Assembly (NCBI RefSeq): GCF_900114675.1
Contig: NZ_FOZM01000001.1
Coordinates: 1,550,001 to 1,614,000 of the forward strand
Length of the DNA: 64,000 nt
Direction of reading: 5' to 3'
DNA from: Yoonia litorea
GTDB taxonomy: Bacteria; Pseudomonadota; Alphaproteobacteria; Rhodobacterales; Rhodobacteraceae
The position numbers were made by a program, and so were the translations under genes. Shown one piece after another: positions 46,305-56,584 of this stretch. The number at the start of each line of letters is the position of its first letter. The stretch's first letter is position 1. The notes under the pieces are model-generated. The model saw only the letters and a program-made list of their open reading frames with translations. It made no database searches and was not told where the DNA came from.

Positions 46305-47753
46305 TCAGCTTCTCCAGAATTTAATTGTCAGGATGGTCAGCACGACCATGATCTCAAGCCGGCCAACGAACATCGCAATTGCGAGGATCCATTTGGCCGT
46401 ATCGTTGATGTTGGCGTAATTGCCGGCGGGTCCGATCTCCAGCCCCAGACCGGGCCCGATATTGGCCAAAGCTGCGGCTGCACCTGATACAGAGGTGATG
46501 AAATCCAGCCCGGTCAGCCCCAGCAAGACAGCTGTTACGCCAAGCGACAGAATAAACGCCACCAGAAATGCAATCACCGAATTCAGGACATCTTCGCTGA
46601 TCGGACGACCATCATAGCGCGGTGTAAAGACGCCATGGGGTGAGTGGATTTGCCTGATCTGCGTCTTGATCGCCGCAAAGACCAGTTGATAGCGGAACAC
46701 CTTTACCGAACAGGAGGTCGATCCGGCGCAACCACCAATCAAGCCGATCAGAAAAAAGACGACGACCGGAAACGTCCCCCAGAGCATGTAATTGGCGTTG
46801 GCATAGCCTGTGCCAGTCATGATCGAGGTGACATTGAACATCGCCTCACGAAAAGCCGTCTCGGTCATCACCCCGGCCCGCCCCCACAGCCATGCGGTTG
46901 TGAGCACAACAAACAGCCCGATCAGCAGAAGAAAAACGTGGATCTGACGGTCATAGAAAAGCGGACGCGCCGTTCCAGCCAGGATCTGCACGAACCGGAC
47001 GAAGGGCAGCGCCGCAAGGATCATGAAAACAATCGCTACGTAGTGCACACCCGGACCGAACGCGGCAAAAGAGGCGTCATAGTTTGCCATGCCGCCGGTC
47101 GATACCGTCGTCATCGCATGCACAACTGCGTCGAAGCCGTTCATCCCCATGATCGAATAAAACATCATGCACGCGAGCGTCAGGCCAGCGTAGATGTAAG
47201 AAATGCGCTTCGCGATTTCACCCGCGCGCGGCAGGATTTTCCCGCTTGTGTCAAACCCTTCAGAGCGGAAGATCTGCATCCCTCCGACACGCAGTTCCGG
47301 CAGAAAGACCATCGCAACAACGACGATCCCCACGCCTCCCAGCCACTGCAAAATACCGCGCCAAAGCTGCAGGCCCTCTGGCAGGGCCTCAAGCCCTGTC
47401 AGCACCGTTGCGCCTGTGGTCGTAAGCCCTGACATCGCCTCAAAGAAAGCATCTGTGAAGCTCGAACCCGTCGCGCCAAGCGCGAAAGGAATTGCGCCAA
47501 AGACAGGCAAGGTCAGCCAGACCAGTGAGGTCAGAAGGAACGTCTGCCGCAAGGACAACCCTTCAGAAACGCCATTTGCGCAGGCCATGGCAATCAGACC
47601 ACCTGTCAGGATGGTAATGACCATGCTTTCGAAGAAGACAAACCAGTGATCATTCCCATTGAACAGATCAACGGCCAGCGGGGCCAGCATGGTCAAACCA
47701 AGCGACGCCACAAGCAGACCGATCACATATCCCACTGGGCGTAAATCAAGCAT
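46305..47753 (-). CDS. trkH: Trk-type potassium uptake protein TrkH
   Basis: 482 residues, many membrane helices. The four selectivity-filter loops of the Trk/Ktr family can be read: LTTTGATVL, VSTGGMANY, MTGTGYANA and LANIGPGLG. TrkH is the potassium-conducting subunit at the inner membrane and normally needs cytoplasmic TrkA, which is not in this window. It lies one base before the TPP enzyme gene in the same direction, so they may share a transcript without obvious functional link. Confidence 0.95.
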   Translation of the reverse strand: MLDLRPVGYVIGLLVASLGLTMLAPLAVDLFNGNDHWFVFFESMVITILTGGLIAMACANGVSEGLSLRQTFLLTSLVWLTLPVFGAIPFALGATGSSFTDAFFEAMSGLTTTGATVLTGLEALPEGLQLWRGILQWLGGVGIVVVAMVFLPELRVGGMQIFRSEGFDTSGKILPRAGEIAKRISYIYAGLTLACMMFYSIMGMNGFDAVVHAMTTVSTGGMANYDASFAAFGPGVHYVAIVFMILAALPFVRFVQILAGTARPLFYDRQIHVFLLLIGLFVVLTTAWLWGRAGVMTETAFREAMFNVTSIMTGTGYANANYMLWGTFPVVVFFLIGLIGGCAGSTSCSVKVFRYQLVFAAIKTQIRQIHSPHGVFTPRYDGRPISEDVLNSVIAFLVAFILSLGVTAVLLGLTGLDFITSVSGAAAALANIGPGLGLEIGPAGNYANINDTAKWILAIAMFVGRLEIMVVLTILTIKFWRS

Positions 47754-47854
47754 AGGGCAGCGTTGTCCTGCCCGTCATCCGGTGTCAAGCAGCCTGAGAC
47801 GCAAACGCTGGGTCTCGCGCTTGAAAGTGGCGAAGGGCGCGATAGCTCTCGGCT

Positions 47855-49018
47855 ATGTTTGAACCGACCTACACTGCTGCCCTCGACCGCCTGCAAGGCT
47901 TTTTGCCTAATGCGGGCCGTTCATATGCCGAAAAGCGCAATTACGATGATCGCGCCAATGTCTCCACGCTTTCACCCTATATCCGTCACCGGATCATCAC
48001 TGAAGAGGATGTTCTGAAGGCCACATTGCAGCGACACAGCGCGACCGCTGCTGAAAAGTTCATTCAGGAGGTCTACTGGCGCACCTATTGGAAAGGCTGG
48101 CTGGAGCTGCGCCCGGCGGTCTGGGACGACTACAAGGCCACGTTGCAAGGGTCCGTGAACCGCGTCCAGACAGAAAGCGGCCTTCGTCGCGACTGGGAGG
48201 CCGCCTGCAAAGGCGAAACCGGCATCGCCTGCTTTGATCACTGGGCCCAGGAATTGGTCGAGACAGGGTATCTGCACAATCACGCGCGCATGTGGTTTGC
48301 CTCAATCTGGATCTTTACGCTCAGGCTGCCGTGGGCACTAGGGGCGGACTTTTTTCTCCGTCATCTACTGGACGGTGACCCGGCTTCAAACACGTTGTCA
48401 TGGCGTTGGGTGGCAGGACTGCAAACCATCGGGAAAACCTATCTTGCCCGCCACGACAATATCGCGAAATACACGAAAGGGCGTTTCCATCCTGAAGGTC
48501 TGGCGATAGAGGCAGTGCCGTTGGAGGGTCGCCCGCATCCGCCGCGCGGCGCGGTTCCACAGTCGGACCCCATCAAAGGGGGCGGATCATCCGCACTGCT
48601 GATCACCGAGGAGGATCTCTCGCCCGGCTGGTTGCTTGACAGGTTTGCACCTGAGCAGACAATCGTGGTGCAGACGACAAAATCCCGCAGCCCATGGCAG
48701 GTTGCACCGCAGGTGAATGACTTCGTGGCAGGCGCACTAAACGATTGCGTGGCGAGATATGGCGCAAAACTGCGCCGCGTGAGCTATGTCACCCCCGCAA
48801 ACGTCGAAGATTGGTGTGCGCAAAACAATGTCCGAGAGCTTGTCAGCAGCTACATCCCCGTCGGCCCGACGAGAGACGCCCTAAGCCACCTCCCGTTATC
48901 GCTGCAAGTTCGCAAGTATGATGCGGATGCATGGCCGCACGCGACGCACGGTTTCTTTCGCTTCAAAGAAAAGATTCCGTCACTTCTGGGGCGTTTGAAA
49001 GGCTTGGAATTGACCTAA
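47855..49018 (+). CDS. Photolyase/cryptochrome-like protein with FAD domain first
   Basis: 387 residues. From residue about 5 to 210 it matches the C-terminal, FAD-binding helical domain of photolyases: YAEKRNYDD, SPYIRHRIITEEDVL, FIQEVYWRTYWKGWLELRP, TGYLHNHARMWFASIW, LLDGDPASNTLSWRWVAG. Then comes an alpha/beta part (SALLITEEDLSPGWLL, TIVVQTTKS, AKLRRVSYVTPANVE, LVSSYIPVGPTRD) resembling the domain that normally comes first. So the domain order is reversed from classic photolyases. It may be a light sensor or DNA repair enzyme; the FAD-contacting WRT and NHARM segments are intact. Confidence 0.8.
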   Translation: MFEPTYTAALDRLQGFLPNAGRSYAEKRNYDDRANVSTLSPYIRHRIITEEDVLKATLQRHSATAAEKFIQEVYWRTYWKGWLELRPAVWDDYKATLQGSVNRVQTESGLRRDWEAACKGETGIACFDHWAQELVETGYLHNHARMWFASIWIFTLRLPWALGADFFLRHLLDGDPASNTLSWRWVAGLQTIGKTYLARHDNIAKYTKGRFHPEGLAIEAVPLEGRPHPPRGAVPQSDPIKGGGSSALLITEEDLSPGWLLDRFAPEQTIVVQTTKSRSPWQVAPQVNDFVAGALNDCVARYGAKLRRVSYVTPANVEDWCAQNNVRELVSSYIPVGPTRDALSHLPLSLQVRKYDADAWPHATHGFFRFKEKIPSLLGRLKGLELT

Positions 49019-49128
49019 CGTCATCTGAGCATTTTGCCGCCAATCGCGTCCTTTCCGCACCCTGCCTCTTGTCTGAAACCTCTACGGACATAAACTGAAC
49101 TCAACAGTTTACTTGGAGGTCCACCGAC

Positions 49129-49596
49129 ATGGCAACGACGCTCACCATCAACGGAAAACAGCAGGCAGTTTCGCTGCCTGATGATGTACCTCTTCTGTGG
49201 GTATTGCGGGATGAGCTGGGGCTCACCGGGACAAAGTTCGGCTGTGGGGTTGCGGCGTGCGGGGCTTGCACAGTCCATATTGATGGCGAAGCCGTCCGAT
49301 CCTGTCAGGTGGCGCTGGCAGATGTCTGGGGCGATGTGACGACGATTGAGGGGTTGGGCACGCCCGATAACATGGCTGTCATCCAGCAGGCATGGGTTGA
49401 CCATCAGGTTGCGCAATGCGGTTACTGCCAGTCTGGCCAGATCATGAACGCAGCGGCACTTCTTCAGGCTGTGCCGAACCCGGCGGATCAAGACATAGAT
49501 GATGCGATGCAGGGCAATCTTTGCCGCTGCGGAACGTACCCGCGGATTCGCGCTGCCATCAAAGATGCGGCACAGCGTATCAGCGAAGGAGCGTAG
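49129..49596 (+). CDS. Isoquinoline 1-oxidoreductase-type (2Fe-2S) subunit
   Basis: 155 residues. Two [2Fe-2S] clusters: a ferredoxin-like set in [20 protein letters not shown] plus Cys in RSCQVAL, and the four-helix set in [11 protein letters not shown] and [12 protein letters not shown]. This is the electron-transfer subunit of molybdenum hydroxylases of the IorA group. TTGGAGG precedes the ATG. Three bases separate it from the large subunit gene, so the two form one unit. Confidence 0.94.
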   Translation: MATTLTINGKQQAVSLPDDVPLLWVLRDELGLTGTKFGCGVAACGACTVHIDGEAVRSCQVALADVWGDVTTIEGLGTPDNMAVIQQAWVDHQVAQCGYCQSGQIMNAAALLQAVPNPADQDIDDAMQGNLCRCGTYPRIRAAIKDAAQRISEGA

Positions 49597-49599
49597 CGG

Positions 49600-51834
49600 A
49601 TGGCAAGTATAGGAAAAATTGCCCGTCGCACCTTCCTGATAGGGTCAGCCGCGATTGTCGGCGGTGTCGCGTTTGGCATTTACCAAATCAACAAAGACGC
49701 GCCCAACCCACTTGTTGCCGGAGACGGCGAAGCGACTTTGAACCCCTTTGTTTTGATTAATGGCGACGGCGTCACCATCATCGCGCCCCGTGCCGAGATG
49801 GGCCAGGGCGTTCAGACCACGCTCGCTGCACTTGTTGCCGAAGAAATGGATGTTGCTTGGGACGATATCACCGTTTTGCACGGTCCACCCGCACAAGCAT
49901 ACTATAATTCCGTCTTTCTTGGGATGGCCCTGCCCTTTCACCACTACGGTGACAGCGCGTTTGTGCACAACCTTCGCAAACAAGTCGGTAAGGCGGGGAA
50001 ACTCCTGAACTTGCAAGCGACCGGAGGTTCGACGTCGATGAAGGACTTTTATGAGAGAATGCGCCATGCCGGTGCTTCAGCGCGCGAAGCCATGAAACTG
50101 GCAGCGGCACAGCAGCTGGGTGTGGATGCGGCCTCACTTCGCACGGAAAACTCCAAAGTCATCGCTTCGGATGGGACGGAGATCGCTTACGGCGACCTCG
50201 CCATAGCCCTTCGCGATATCACCCCGCCGGATGCGCCGCTGCGGGCGAAGTCTGAGTGGAAGTATCTCGGCAAACCTATGCCGCGGAAGGACATGGTTGG
50301 TAAGGCCACAGGAACAGCGACCTTTGCAACAGATGTCGCCCTTGATGGCATGAAATTTGCAACCGTTCGTCGCAACCCCAAACGTGCGGGGATGATCAGC
50401 TATGACGATAGCGCAGCACGCGAAATGGACGGCGTTGAAGCGGTTGTCGATCTCGGCGACGGGATTGCAGTTGTTGCGTCAAACACGTGGCTGGCCATGC
50501 AGGCTGCCGACATGGTCGATATCGTTTGGGAAGATGCGACTTACCCCGCTGATACCGACAGCCTTCGTGCTGCGATTACTGCCTCGTTGAATGGTGAGCC
50601 AGACAGTGTCACCCGCGATGATGGCGATGTGAGCGCTGCTATTGAAGGTACTGAAATCACAGCAGAATACTATATCCCATGGCTTGCACATTCCACGATG
50701 GAGCCGATGTGCGGGACCGCACTTTTCACCGGTAACGCGCTAGAGCTTTGGCTGGGCAACCAAGCCCCGACAATGGTGCGCGACGCTTGTGCAGAGGCCG
50801 TGGGTCTGTCGCCTGAGCAAGTCACCTTGCACACGACCTATTTGGGCGGTGGTTTCGGGCGACGCGGCGAATTCGACTTTGGCACACAAGTTTCAAAGAT
50901 CGCAGCTGCAATGCCGGGGACTCCGATCCGCATGGTCTGGACCCGCGAAGAGGATATGCGACACGACTTCTACCGCCCTGCCGCCGCCGCGCAATTCAGA
51001 GGCGTGGTCAACGATGGCAAGGCTGTCTTGCTAGATGGTAAGGTTGCCGCCCCGTCTGTCTTTCATAACTCGTCTCTGCGGCAGGTGGGGACGGTGCCGC
51101 CCGGTCCGGATCGATTGCATGTCGAAGGCGGAGCTGACCAACCCTACGCCATCCCAAACTTCCGCTATGCGGGACACCTGACAGATCTGACTGTCCCTCT
51201 GGGCTTCTGGCGGTCCGTCGGCGCATCGGTAAACGGCTTTATGCTGGACACATTCATCGATGAAATGGCGCATGCTGCCGGTGCCGATCCGCTGCAATTC
51301 CGTCTCGACCTTGCGACCCCGGAACACGCGCCATCTGCTGGCGTGATCCGCCGCGTGGGTGAGATGTCGGGATGGACTGGCGAAACACCAGACAACATCG
51401 GGCGCGGCGTTGCCTTTTGCTATTCCTTCGGCACGCCAACCGCAGAGGTCGTTGAGGTTGAAGACACCGGCAACGGTATCAAAATCAACAACGTCTGGAT
51501 TGCCTGTGACGTCGGAACCGCACTGGATCCCAGCATCATTGAAGCGCAAATGGTGTCAGGGGCGATCTACGGCCTGTCCGCGGCCATGCAGGGCGAGATC
51601 ACATTTGCTGATGGCGAGGTCGAACAGGGCAATTTTTACGACTATGACGCGCTCAGAATGCACAACACGCCGGCATTTGAAGTCAGCATCCTTGAGGACA
51701 ACCCCTTTATGGGCGGTGTCGGGGAACCCGGCACACCGCCGTCCATGTCTGCCTTGGGAAATGCGTTGTTTGATCTGACGGGGACGCGCGCGCGGGAGCT
51801 GCCCTTGATCAACACCTTTGATCTGATTTTGTAG
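49600..51834 (+). CDS. Molybdopterin-binding large subunit, IorB/aldehyde oxidoreductase-like
   Basis: 744 residues with a Tat signal (RRTFLIGSAAIVGGVAFG, residues 7 to 24), so the enzyme is exported in folded form with its partner. The xanthine dehydrogenase-family molybdopterin regions are present: PRAEMGQGVQTTLAALVAEE, GGGFGRRGEFD near 420, and MGGVGEPGTPPS at the C-terminus with the catalytic Glu. Substrate may be a N-heterocycle or aldehyde. The XdhC-like maturation protein often found with such genes is not adjacent. Confidence 0.93.
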   Translation: MASIGKIARRTFLIGSAAIVGGVAFGIYQINKDAPNPLVAGDGEATLNPFVLINGDGVTIIAPRAEMGQGVQTTLAALVAEEMDVAWDDITVLHGPPAQAYYNSVFLGMALPFHHYGDSAFVHNLRKQVGKAGKLLNLQATGGSTSMKDFYERMRHAGASAREAMKLAAAQQLGVDAASLRTENSKVIASDGTEIAYGDLAIALRDITPPDAPLRAKSEWKYLGKPMPRKDMVGKATGTATFATDVALDGMKFATVRRNPKRAGMISYDDSAAREMDGVEAVVDLGDGIAVVASNTWLAMQAADMVDIVWEDATYPADTDSLRAAITASLNGEPDSVTRDDGDVSAAIEGTEITAEYYIPWLAHSTMEPMCGTALFTGNALELWLGNQAPTMVRDACAEAVGLSPEQVTLHTTYLGGGFGRRGEFDFGTQVSKIAAAMPGTPIRMVWTREEDMRHDFYRPAAAAQFRGVVNDGKAVLLDGKVAAPSVFHNSSLRQVGTVPPGPDRLHVEGGADQPYAIPNFRYAGHLTDLTVPLGFWRSVGASVNGFMLDTFIDEMAHAAGADPLQFRLDLATPEHAPSAGVIRRVGEMSGWTGETPDNIGRGVAFCYSFGTPTAEVVEVEDTGNGIKINNVWIACDVGTALDPSIIEAQMVSGAIYGLSAAMQGEITFADGEVEQGNFYDYDALRMHNTPAFEVSILEDNPFMGGVGEPGTPPSMSALGNALFDLTGTRARELPLINTFDLIL

Positions 51835-51835
51835 G

Positions 51836-51858
51836 TTGAGGGGTGCAGAGCCCCTCAA
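51836..51858. terminator. Shared hairpin between convergent genes
   Basis: Perfect 8-bp stem TTGAGGGG / CCCCTCAA with a 7-base loop. It starts two bases after the large-subunit stop and overlaps the end of the isomerase gene by four bases. No T-run, so a weak bidirectional terminator at best. Confidence 0.45.
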
Positions 51859-52541
51859 GACAGCCAGGTTTTGTAGTCACTCACCAGAAGATGCGTCGGT
51901 GCTTCATCTTCTTCGATGTTGGCAAAGCGCCCGATGGGCTCGCGGAAAATGTTATCGGTTTCATCGTCGTTGACTGTTGAAACCTCGCCGATGAGCACAT
52001 CACCGCCCTCACCCCAGAATGCGTGCCAATCACCGGGCATGAGTGTCACGCTTTCACCGGGTGAGAACTTCAATTTTTCGCCCGGGGCAAATGTGCGCCT
52101 GATGCCGTCGCACATAACAACGCCGCCAGCGGTTTCGTCAAAATTGCCGTCACCGTCGGAGCCGTAAAGCTCGATCACCATGGTTGCACCACCACGGTTG
52201 ATGATGTCTTCGGCTTTGATCACATGCGTGTGCATCGGCGAAAGCTGGTCCTGCTTGGAAATCAGCAGCTTCTCGGCGTAGCACATGCCCCCACCGCGTT
52301 GCAGATCGGCAAGCCGGCCATTGCGAAGCGTGAAGAGGAACAGACCCATCTCGTCATAGCGCCCTGCGCCATAGTCGGTGATGTCCCAGCCGCAACGCGC
52401 ATCAATGACTGCCTGTGCTTCGGAAGCGCGCGCTTTGAATTCTTCAGGTGTCCAATAGGCCCAAGGTGGCAGGACAAATCCGTAGGACCGGATCATGTCG
52501 TCAGCTTCTGCCATAATCTCGTTGATGCGTGAGCGTTTCAT
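51855..52541 (-). CDS. D-lyxose/D-mannose isomerase family protein
   Basis: 228 residues, cupin barrel. Metal ligands are visible in SPMHTHVIKAEDII (two His and a Glu, residues 102 to 115) and VTLMPGDWHAFWGEGG (His near 172). The start KRSRINEIMAEADDMIRSYGFVLPPWAYW is the typical opening of D-lyxose ketol-isomerases such as YdaE. It would interconvert D-lyxose with D-xylulose or D-mannose with D-fructose. No sugar-uptake operon is adjacent. Confidence 0.86.
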   Translation of the reverse strand: MKRSRINEIMAEADDMIRSYGFVLPPWAYWTPEEFKARASEAQAVIDARCGWDITDYGAGRYDEMGLFLFTLRNGRLADLQRGGGMCYAEKLLISKQDQLSPMHTHVIKAEDIINRGGATMVIELYGSDGDGNFDETAGGVVMCDGIRRTFAPGEKLKFSPGESVTLMPGDWHAFWGEGGDVLIGEVSTVNDDETDNIFREPIGRFANIEEDEAPTHLLVSDYKTWLS

Positions 52542-52658
52542 GGGTCCATCTCCAACCTGTTTGCACGCATTGGTGCCACACTGGGGAGAAACTGCAAGTC
52601 ACCTTGCTCCGCTGGCCTGCAATACAGATGTTTGTGGCCGGAAGCGTGGGCGAGGTGT

Positions 52659-53426
52659 TCAGGCGATCTTGCGCAGCGCGCCACCGCGCCAGTCGCAGCA
52701 TGCTTGCCCGAAGGCCTCGAACATGGGGCGGGATACCGGATCACCTGCTGCGTTCCATTCGGGGTGCCATTGTACGGCCATCGCAAATCCGGGCGCATCC
52801 TGAATGTAGATCGCCTCTGGCGTTCCATCAGGGGCGTGACCGTCGATCACGACCCGCGGACCCGCCGTTTTGATGCCCTGCCCGTGCAAAGTGTTCGTCA
52901 TCACCTTGTGGCTGCCGAACAGTCGGTGAAACGGTCCATCCTCAGTCAGCGTCACCTCGTGCCGAAGCGCAAATTTTTCCTCCAAGGTGCCGTCAGGCGG
53001 CATCCGGTGGTTGTCGCGGCCCGGCAGATCACGAATTTCCGGATAAAGCGTGCCGCCCATCGCGACATTGAACTCCTGAAAGCCCAGGCAGACACCAAAG
53101 ATCGGCACACCGCGTGCGACGCTCTGTCTGATCAGTGGCAAGCTGATCCGGTCGCGGTCACGGTTGAAAGTGCCGTGTGCCTCGGTCGGTGCCTCGCCGT
53201 ATTCTTCGGGGTGCACGTTGGGCCGCCCGCCCGGAAAGAAGAAACCATCACAACTGTCGATCAATTCTTCAACGTCGAGATGTTCGGGGTTTGTCGGAAT
53301 GATGACCGGAAGGACATTTGCCACGCGTGACAACGCCTCCACATTCAACGCACCAGCGGCATGGACGAGGTACTGCCCCTCTAGCATGTGAGCGTTAGAG
53401 ATAACTCCGACAACTGGACGCGCCAT
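52659..53426 (-). CDS. Gamma-glutamyl-gamma-aminobutyrate hydrolase-like (peptidase C26)
   Basis: 255 residues, class I glutamine amidotransferase fold. Catalytic Cys in PIFGVCLGFQEFN near residue 113, His/Glu in AVQWHPEWNA near 230, and the oxyanion segment FFFPGGRPNVHPEEYGE. This is the PuuD family, which frees GABA from gamma-glutamyl-GABA in putrescine breakdown. Start supported by GGAAGGAAGATCA. No other puu gene is adjacent, so a different gamma-glutamyl amide is possible. Confidence 0.88.
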   Translation of the reverse strand: MARPVVGVISNAHMLEGQYLVHAAGALNVEALSRVANVLPVIIPTNPEHLDVEELIDSCDGFFFPGGRPNVHPEEYGEAPTEAHGTFNRDRDRISLPLIRQSVARGVPIFGVCLGFQEFNVAMGGTLYPEIRDLPGRDNHRMPPDGTLEEKFALRHEVTLTEDGPFHRLFGSHKVMTNTLHGQGIKTAGPRVVIDGHAPDGTPEAIYIQDAPGFAMAVQWHPEWNAAGDPVSRPMFEAFGQACCDWRGGALRKIA

Positions 53427-53546
53427 TGATCTTCCTTCCTTCGCTACGCCGTCAATTTATGTCGAAACGAGCCGAGGGGAAAGGGAGGGGTCCGCACAAG
53501 CCTGCAGGCAATCCTGCACACGTCAACCGCGACCGCAGGACAGCAC

Positions 53547-53580
53547 AAAAAAGGGGCAGATCGCCAACCGATCCGCCCCC
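53547..53580 (-). terminator. Rho-independent terminator of glcB-glcG
   Basis: On the minus strand GGGGCGGATCG, a short loop, then CGATCTGCCCC and TTTTTT, 22 bases after the glcG stop. One mismatch in an 11-bp stem. It separates this unit from the PuuD-like gene. Confidence 0.88.
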
Positions 53581-53601
53581 TATGATGACATGCATTTGCG
53601 C

Positions 53602-54030
53602 TTAGAATTCGCCGTCGAGCCCGGCTGCTTCGATACCGGCCATCGCAGCAATGACGTCGTTGTCGGAGGTGTCACCTGTCACACCGACTGCCCCGATGAC
53701 TGCGCCACGCTTATCCTTGACCAAGACACCACCTGGAACGGGGACAACTGCGCCACCATAGACACCGTTGACGGCGGCCATGAAGTACGCTTGTTGCTCG
53801 GCCCGCGCCATCTGCGCTGATCCTGCCATACCAAGCATGATTGACCCGTAGGCTTTACCATGTGCAATGCCGAAGCGGCCAGGTGCGGCACCATCGGCCC
53901 GCTCGAAAGCTTTCACGTGACCACCTGCGTCAAGGATCACCACGGAAAGCGGCTTGAAGCCGAGTTCCTGACCTTTGGCCAATGCTTTGCGAATGATCGT
54001 GCGCGCCTTGTTCGCTGATATTTCAGCCAT
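53602..54030 (-). CDS. glcG: GlcG/HbpS-like protein
   Basis: 142 residues. Single GlcG domain: SVVILDAGGHVKAFERADGA in pieces, FGIAHGKAYGS, VPVPGGVLVKDKRGAVIGAVGVTGDTSDNDV in pieces. Relatives bind haem or corrin-like ligands, but the role of GlcG in glycolate operons is unproved. It lies 15 bases after glcB in the same direction, the pairing known from Escherichia coli. Confidence 0.9.
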   Translation of the reverse strand: MAEISANKARTIIRKALAKGQELGFKPLSVVILDAGGHVKAFERADGAAPGRFGIAHGKAYGSIMLGMAGSAQMARAEQQAYFMAAVNGVYGGAVVPVPGGVLVKDKRGAVIGAVGVTGDTSDNDVIAAMAGIEAAGLDGEF

Positions 54031-54045
54031 CTGTTTCTTCCTTGT

Positions 54046-56193
54046 CTAATGGTTTCGCTGGGCTTTAAGTTCGAGCCGGCGTTGGTGCAGCACAGGTTCT
54101 GTATAGCCCGACGGTTGCACACGGCCTTTGAAGACCAGATCGCAGGCCGCCTGAAACGCGATTCCATCAAAATCGGGGGCCATTGGTCGGTAGGCTGGAT
54201 CATCGGCATTCTGTTCGTCAACGACCTGCGCCATTTTTCGCATGGCGTCCATCACCTGCTCTTCGCTGACCACATCGTGGTGCATCCAGTTGGCAAGGGC
54301 CTGAGACGAAATCCGACAGGTCGCGCGATCCTCCATCAGACCGACGTTGTTGATGTCGGGCACTTTGGAGCAACCGACGCCCTGGTCAATCCAGCGGACG
54401 ACATAACCAAGGATACCTTGGGCGTTGTTCTCGACCTCGCGCATCTTCTGCGCGTCCGTCCAGCGCTGGTATTGCGCCAGCGGAATATCGAGGATCGACG
54501 ACACATAGGCACGGCGACCGCCTTTGCGCAGCTTGGCCTGCACCGCCATCACGTCAACCTTGTGATAGTGAAGCGCGTGCAAGGTCGCCGCTGTCGGGCT
54601 TGGCACCCATGCGCAGTTCGCACCAGACTGCGGGTGCGCGATCTTCTGCTCCAGCATGGCGGCCATCATGTCGGGCATGGCCCACATGCCCTTGCCGATC
54701 TGCGCCTTGCCGGAAAAGCCGCACTCAAGACCGATATCGACATTCTGGTCCTCGTAAGCCCCGATCCACTGCTTGCGCTTGATAAAGTCTTTCCGGCTGA
54801 ACGGACCTGCCTCCATCGAGGTGTGGATTTCGTCGCCAGTGCGGTCAAGGAAGCCTGTGTTGATGAAGGCGACGCGGCTTTTCGCGGCGCGGATACATTC
54901 CTTGAGGTTCACCGTGGTGCGGCGCTCCTCGTCCATGATGCCGATCTTGACGGTGTCGCGCGGCAAGCCTAGCGCATCCTCGACGCTGGCGAAAATATCA
55001 TTGGTGAATCCGACCTCTTCGGGGCCGTGCATTTTCGGCTTCACAACGTAAACCGACCCGTGAGCCGAGTTGCCGCTTTCCTTTTTCAGGTCGTGCATGG
55101 CGATCAGGACTGTGATCATCGCGTCCATGAGGCCTTCGAATACCTCATCGCCATTAGCGTCCAGAATTGCTGGATTGGTCATCAAGTGTCCGACGTTTCT
55201 GATCCACAGAAGCGCGCGGCCCTTGAGCGTGACCTCACCACCGTCTGCTGCGGTGTAAGTCAGGTCATCCTTGAGGCGGCGGGTCATCGTCTTGCCACCT
55301 TTCTCGAACGAAGCCTCAAGGTTGCCCTGCATCAATCCCAGCCAGTTGGTATAGGCCTCAACCTTGTCCTCTGCGTCCACGCAGGCGACGCTGTCCTCGC
55401 AGTCCATGATGGCCGAGACCGCACTTTCAAGGCGCACGTCGGCCAGAAGTGCCTGGTCGCGGCTTCCGATCGGATGCGCACGATCGAACACAAGTTCGAC
55501 GTGCAAGCCGTTGTTACGCAAAAGAATTGCGTCAGGTGCCTTGGGGTTGCCGCGATACCCCACAAATTTCTCAGGGTGCTTGAGGGGTTGATCGTCGATC
55601 AGCAGCGCTCCGTTATGGACATAGTAACGCGAGACATCGGCGTGGCTTGTCCCCTCAATCGGAAATGCCTCATCAAGAAACACGCGTGAGCGGGCGACAA
55701 CACGGGAACCATGACCGCGGTCATATGGACCTTTCGGCGGGGCAACGCCCATGGCATCAGTGCCGTAGAAAGCGTCGTACAGACTTCCCCAGCGTGCGTT
55801 CGCGGCATTCAGCGCGAAGCGGGCGTTCGTGATGGGCACCACCAGCTGTGGACCGGGCACCGTTGCGATCTCCGGATCGACATTCGTTGTCTCGATCTCG
55901 AAATCGGGACCTTCTTCGACCAGATAGCCAATCTCTTTCAGGAAGGCCTCATAGGCTGTGCGATCATGCGGCTGACCTTTGCGCGCAACGTGCCAGGCAT
56001 CGATCTGTTGCTGGATATCTTCGCGCTTACTAAGAAGAGCGCGGTTTCGTGGGGTCATTTCATTGACGAGGGCGGCAAAGCCGGACCAGAAGTCATCGGC
56101 GCTGATGCCGGTTCCGTCCAAAGCCTCATTTTCGATGAAACTTGCCAGTTTGTCGGCTACCTGTAGCCCGTGTTTTTCCACACGATTACTCAT
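54046..56193 (-). CDS. glcB: Malate synthase G
   Basis: 715 residues from the ATG at 56193 (GGGGGACGACGG upstream). Condenses glyoxylate with acetyl-CoA to malate. The type G form is a single long chain; it has [21 protein letters not shown] in part, [15 protein letters not shown], the metal/substrate segments [10 protein letters not shown] and [17 protein letters not shown], and the C-terminal [12 protein letters not shown] with [13 protein letters not shown]. Length matches the family. Followed by glcG, giving a glyoxylate/glycolate use unit. Confidence 0.97.
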   Translation of the reverse strand: MSNRVEKHGLQVADKLASFIENEALDGTGISADDFWSGFAALVNEMTPRNRALLSKREDIQQQIDAWHVARKGQPHDRTAYEAFLKEIGYLVEEGPDFEIETTNVDPEIATVPGPQLVVPITNARFALNAANARWGSLYDAFYGTDAMGVAPPKGPYDRGHGSRVVARSRVFLDEAFPIEGTSHADVSRYYVHNGALLIDDQPLKHPEKFVGYRGNPKAPDAILLRNNGLHVELVFDRAHPIGSRDQALLADVRLESAVSAIMDCEDSVACVDAEDKVEAYTNWLGLMQGNLEASFEKGGKTMTRRLKDDLTYTAADGGEVTLKGRALLWIRNVGHLMTNPAILDANGDEVFEGLMDAMITVLIAMHDLKKESGNSAHGSVYVVKPKMHGPEEVGFTNDIFASVEDALGLPRDTVKIGIMDEERRTTVNLKECIRAAKSRVAFINTGFLDRTGDEIHTSMEAGPFSRKDFIKRKQWIGAYEDQNVDIGLECGFSGKAQIGKGMWAMPDMMAAMLEQKIAHPQSGANCAWVPSPTAATLHALHYHKVDVMAVQAKLRKGGRRAYVSSILDIPLAQYQRWTDAQKMREVENNAQGILGYVVRWIDQGVGCSKVPDINNVGLMEDRATCRISSQALANWMHHDVVSEEQVMDAMRKMAQVVDEQNADDPAYRPMAPDFDGIAFQAACDLVFKGRVQPSGYTEPVLHQRRLELKAQRNH

Positions 56194-56292
56194 CCGTCGT
56201 CCCCCATTTTTATTGCATGCAGCGGCACACAAGGCTCCGCCTCGACGGAAGTAATGCCCATGTTTCCCTTAGGCAACATCGGGCGCGCACTT

Positions 56293-56457
56293 TTATGAAG
56301 GCGCCTCGTCTTTACGGGATCTTCCGGCCTTGCAGCGCTCTGAACAGTAGCGGACCTCGTCCCAGACCTTTGCCCATTTCTTGCGCCATGCGAACGGCCG
56401 TCCACAGGTCGCGCAGGTCTTATGCGGCAGGTCGGATTTTCGGCGCATCTTCGGCAT
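56293..56457 (-). CDS. DUF2256 small zinc-finger-like protein
   Basis: 54 residues. Two cysteine pairs, KTCATCGRPF and YCSERCKAG, with the conserved WRKKWAKVWDEVRYC stretch that defines DUF2256. Basic ends suggest nucleic acid contact. Function unknown; relatives sometimes occur beside photolyase-like genes. Real by motif despite its size. Confidence 0.85.
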   Translation of the reverse strand: MPKMRRKSDLPHKTCATCGRPFAWRKKWAKVWDEVRYCSERCKAGRSRKDEAPS

Positions 56458-56584
56458 GACTGGATGTTAGCGCGGATGCAGGATCGGCAAAGGGCCATCT
56501 GCCCTAAACCACAGGCACAGCCTGTCTTGAAGCTGTCTTGCGGTTCTTTTAAACGAGGCCGGTAACCCGCAAGAGGACACACCC

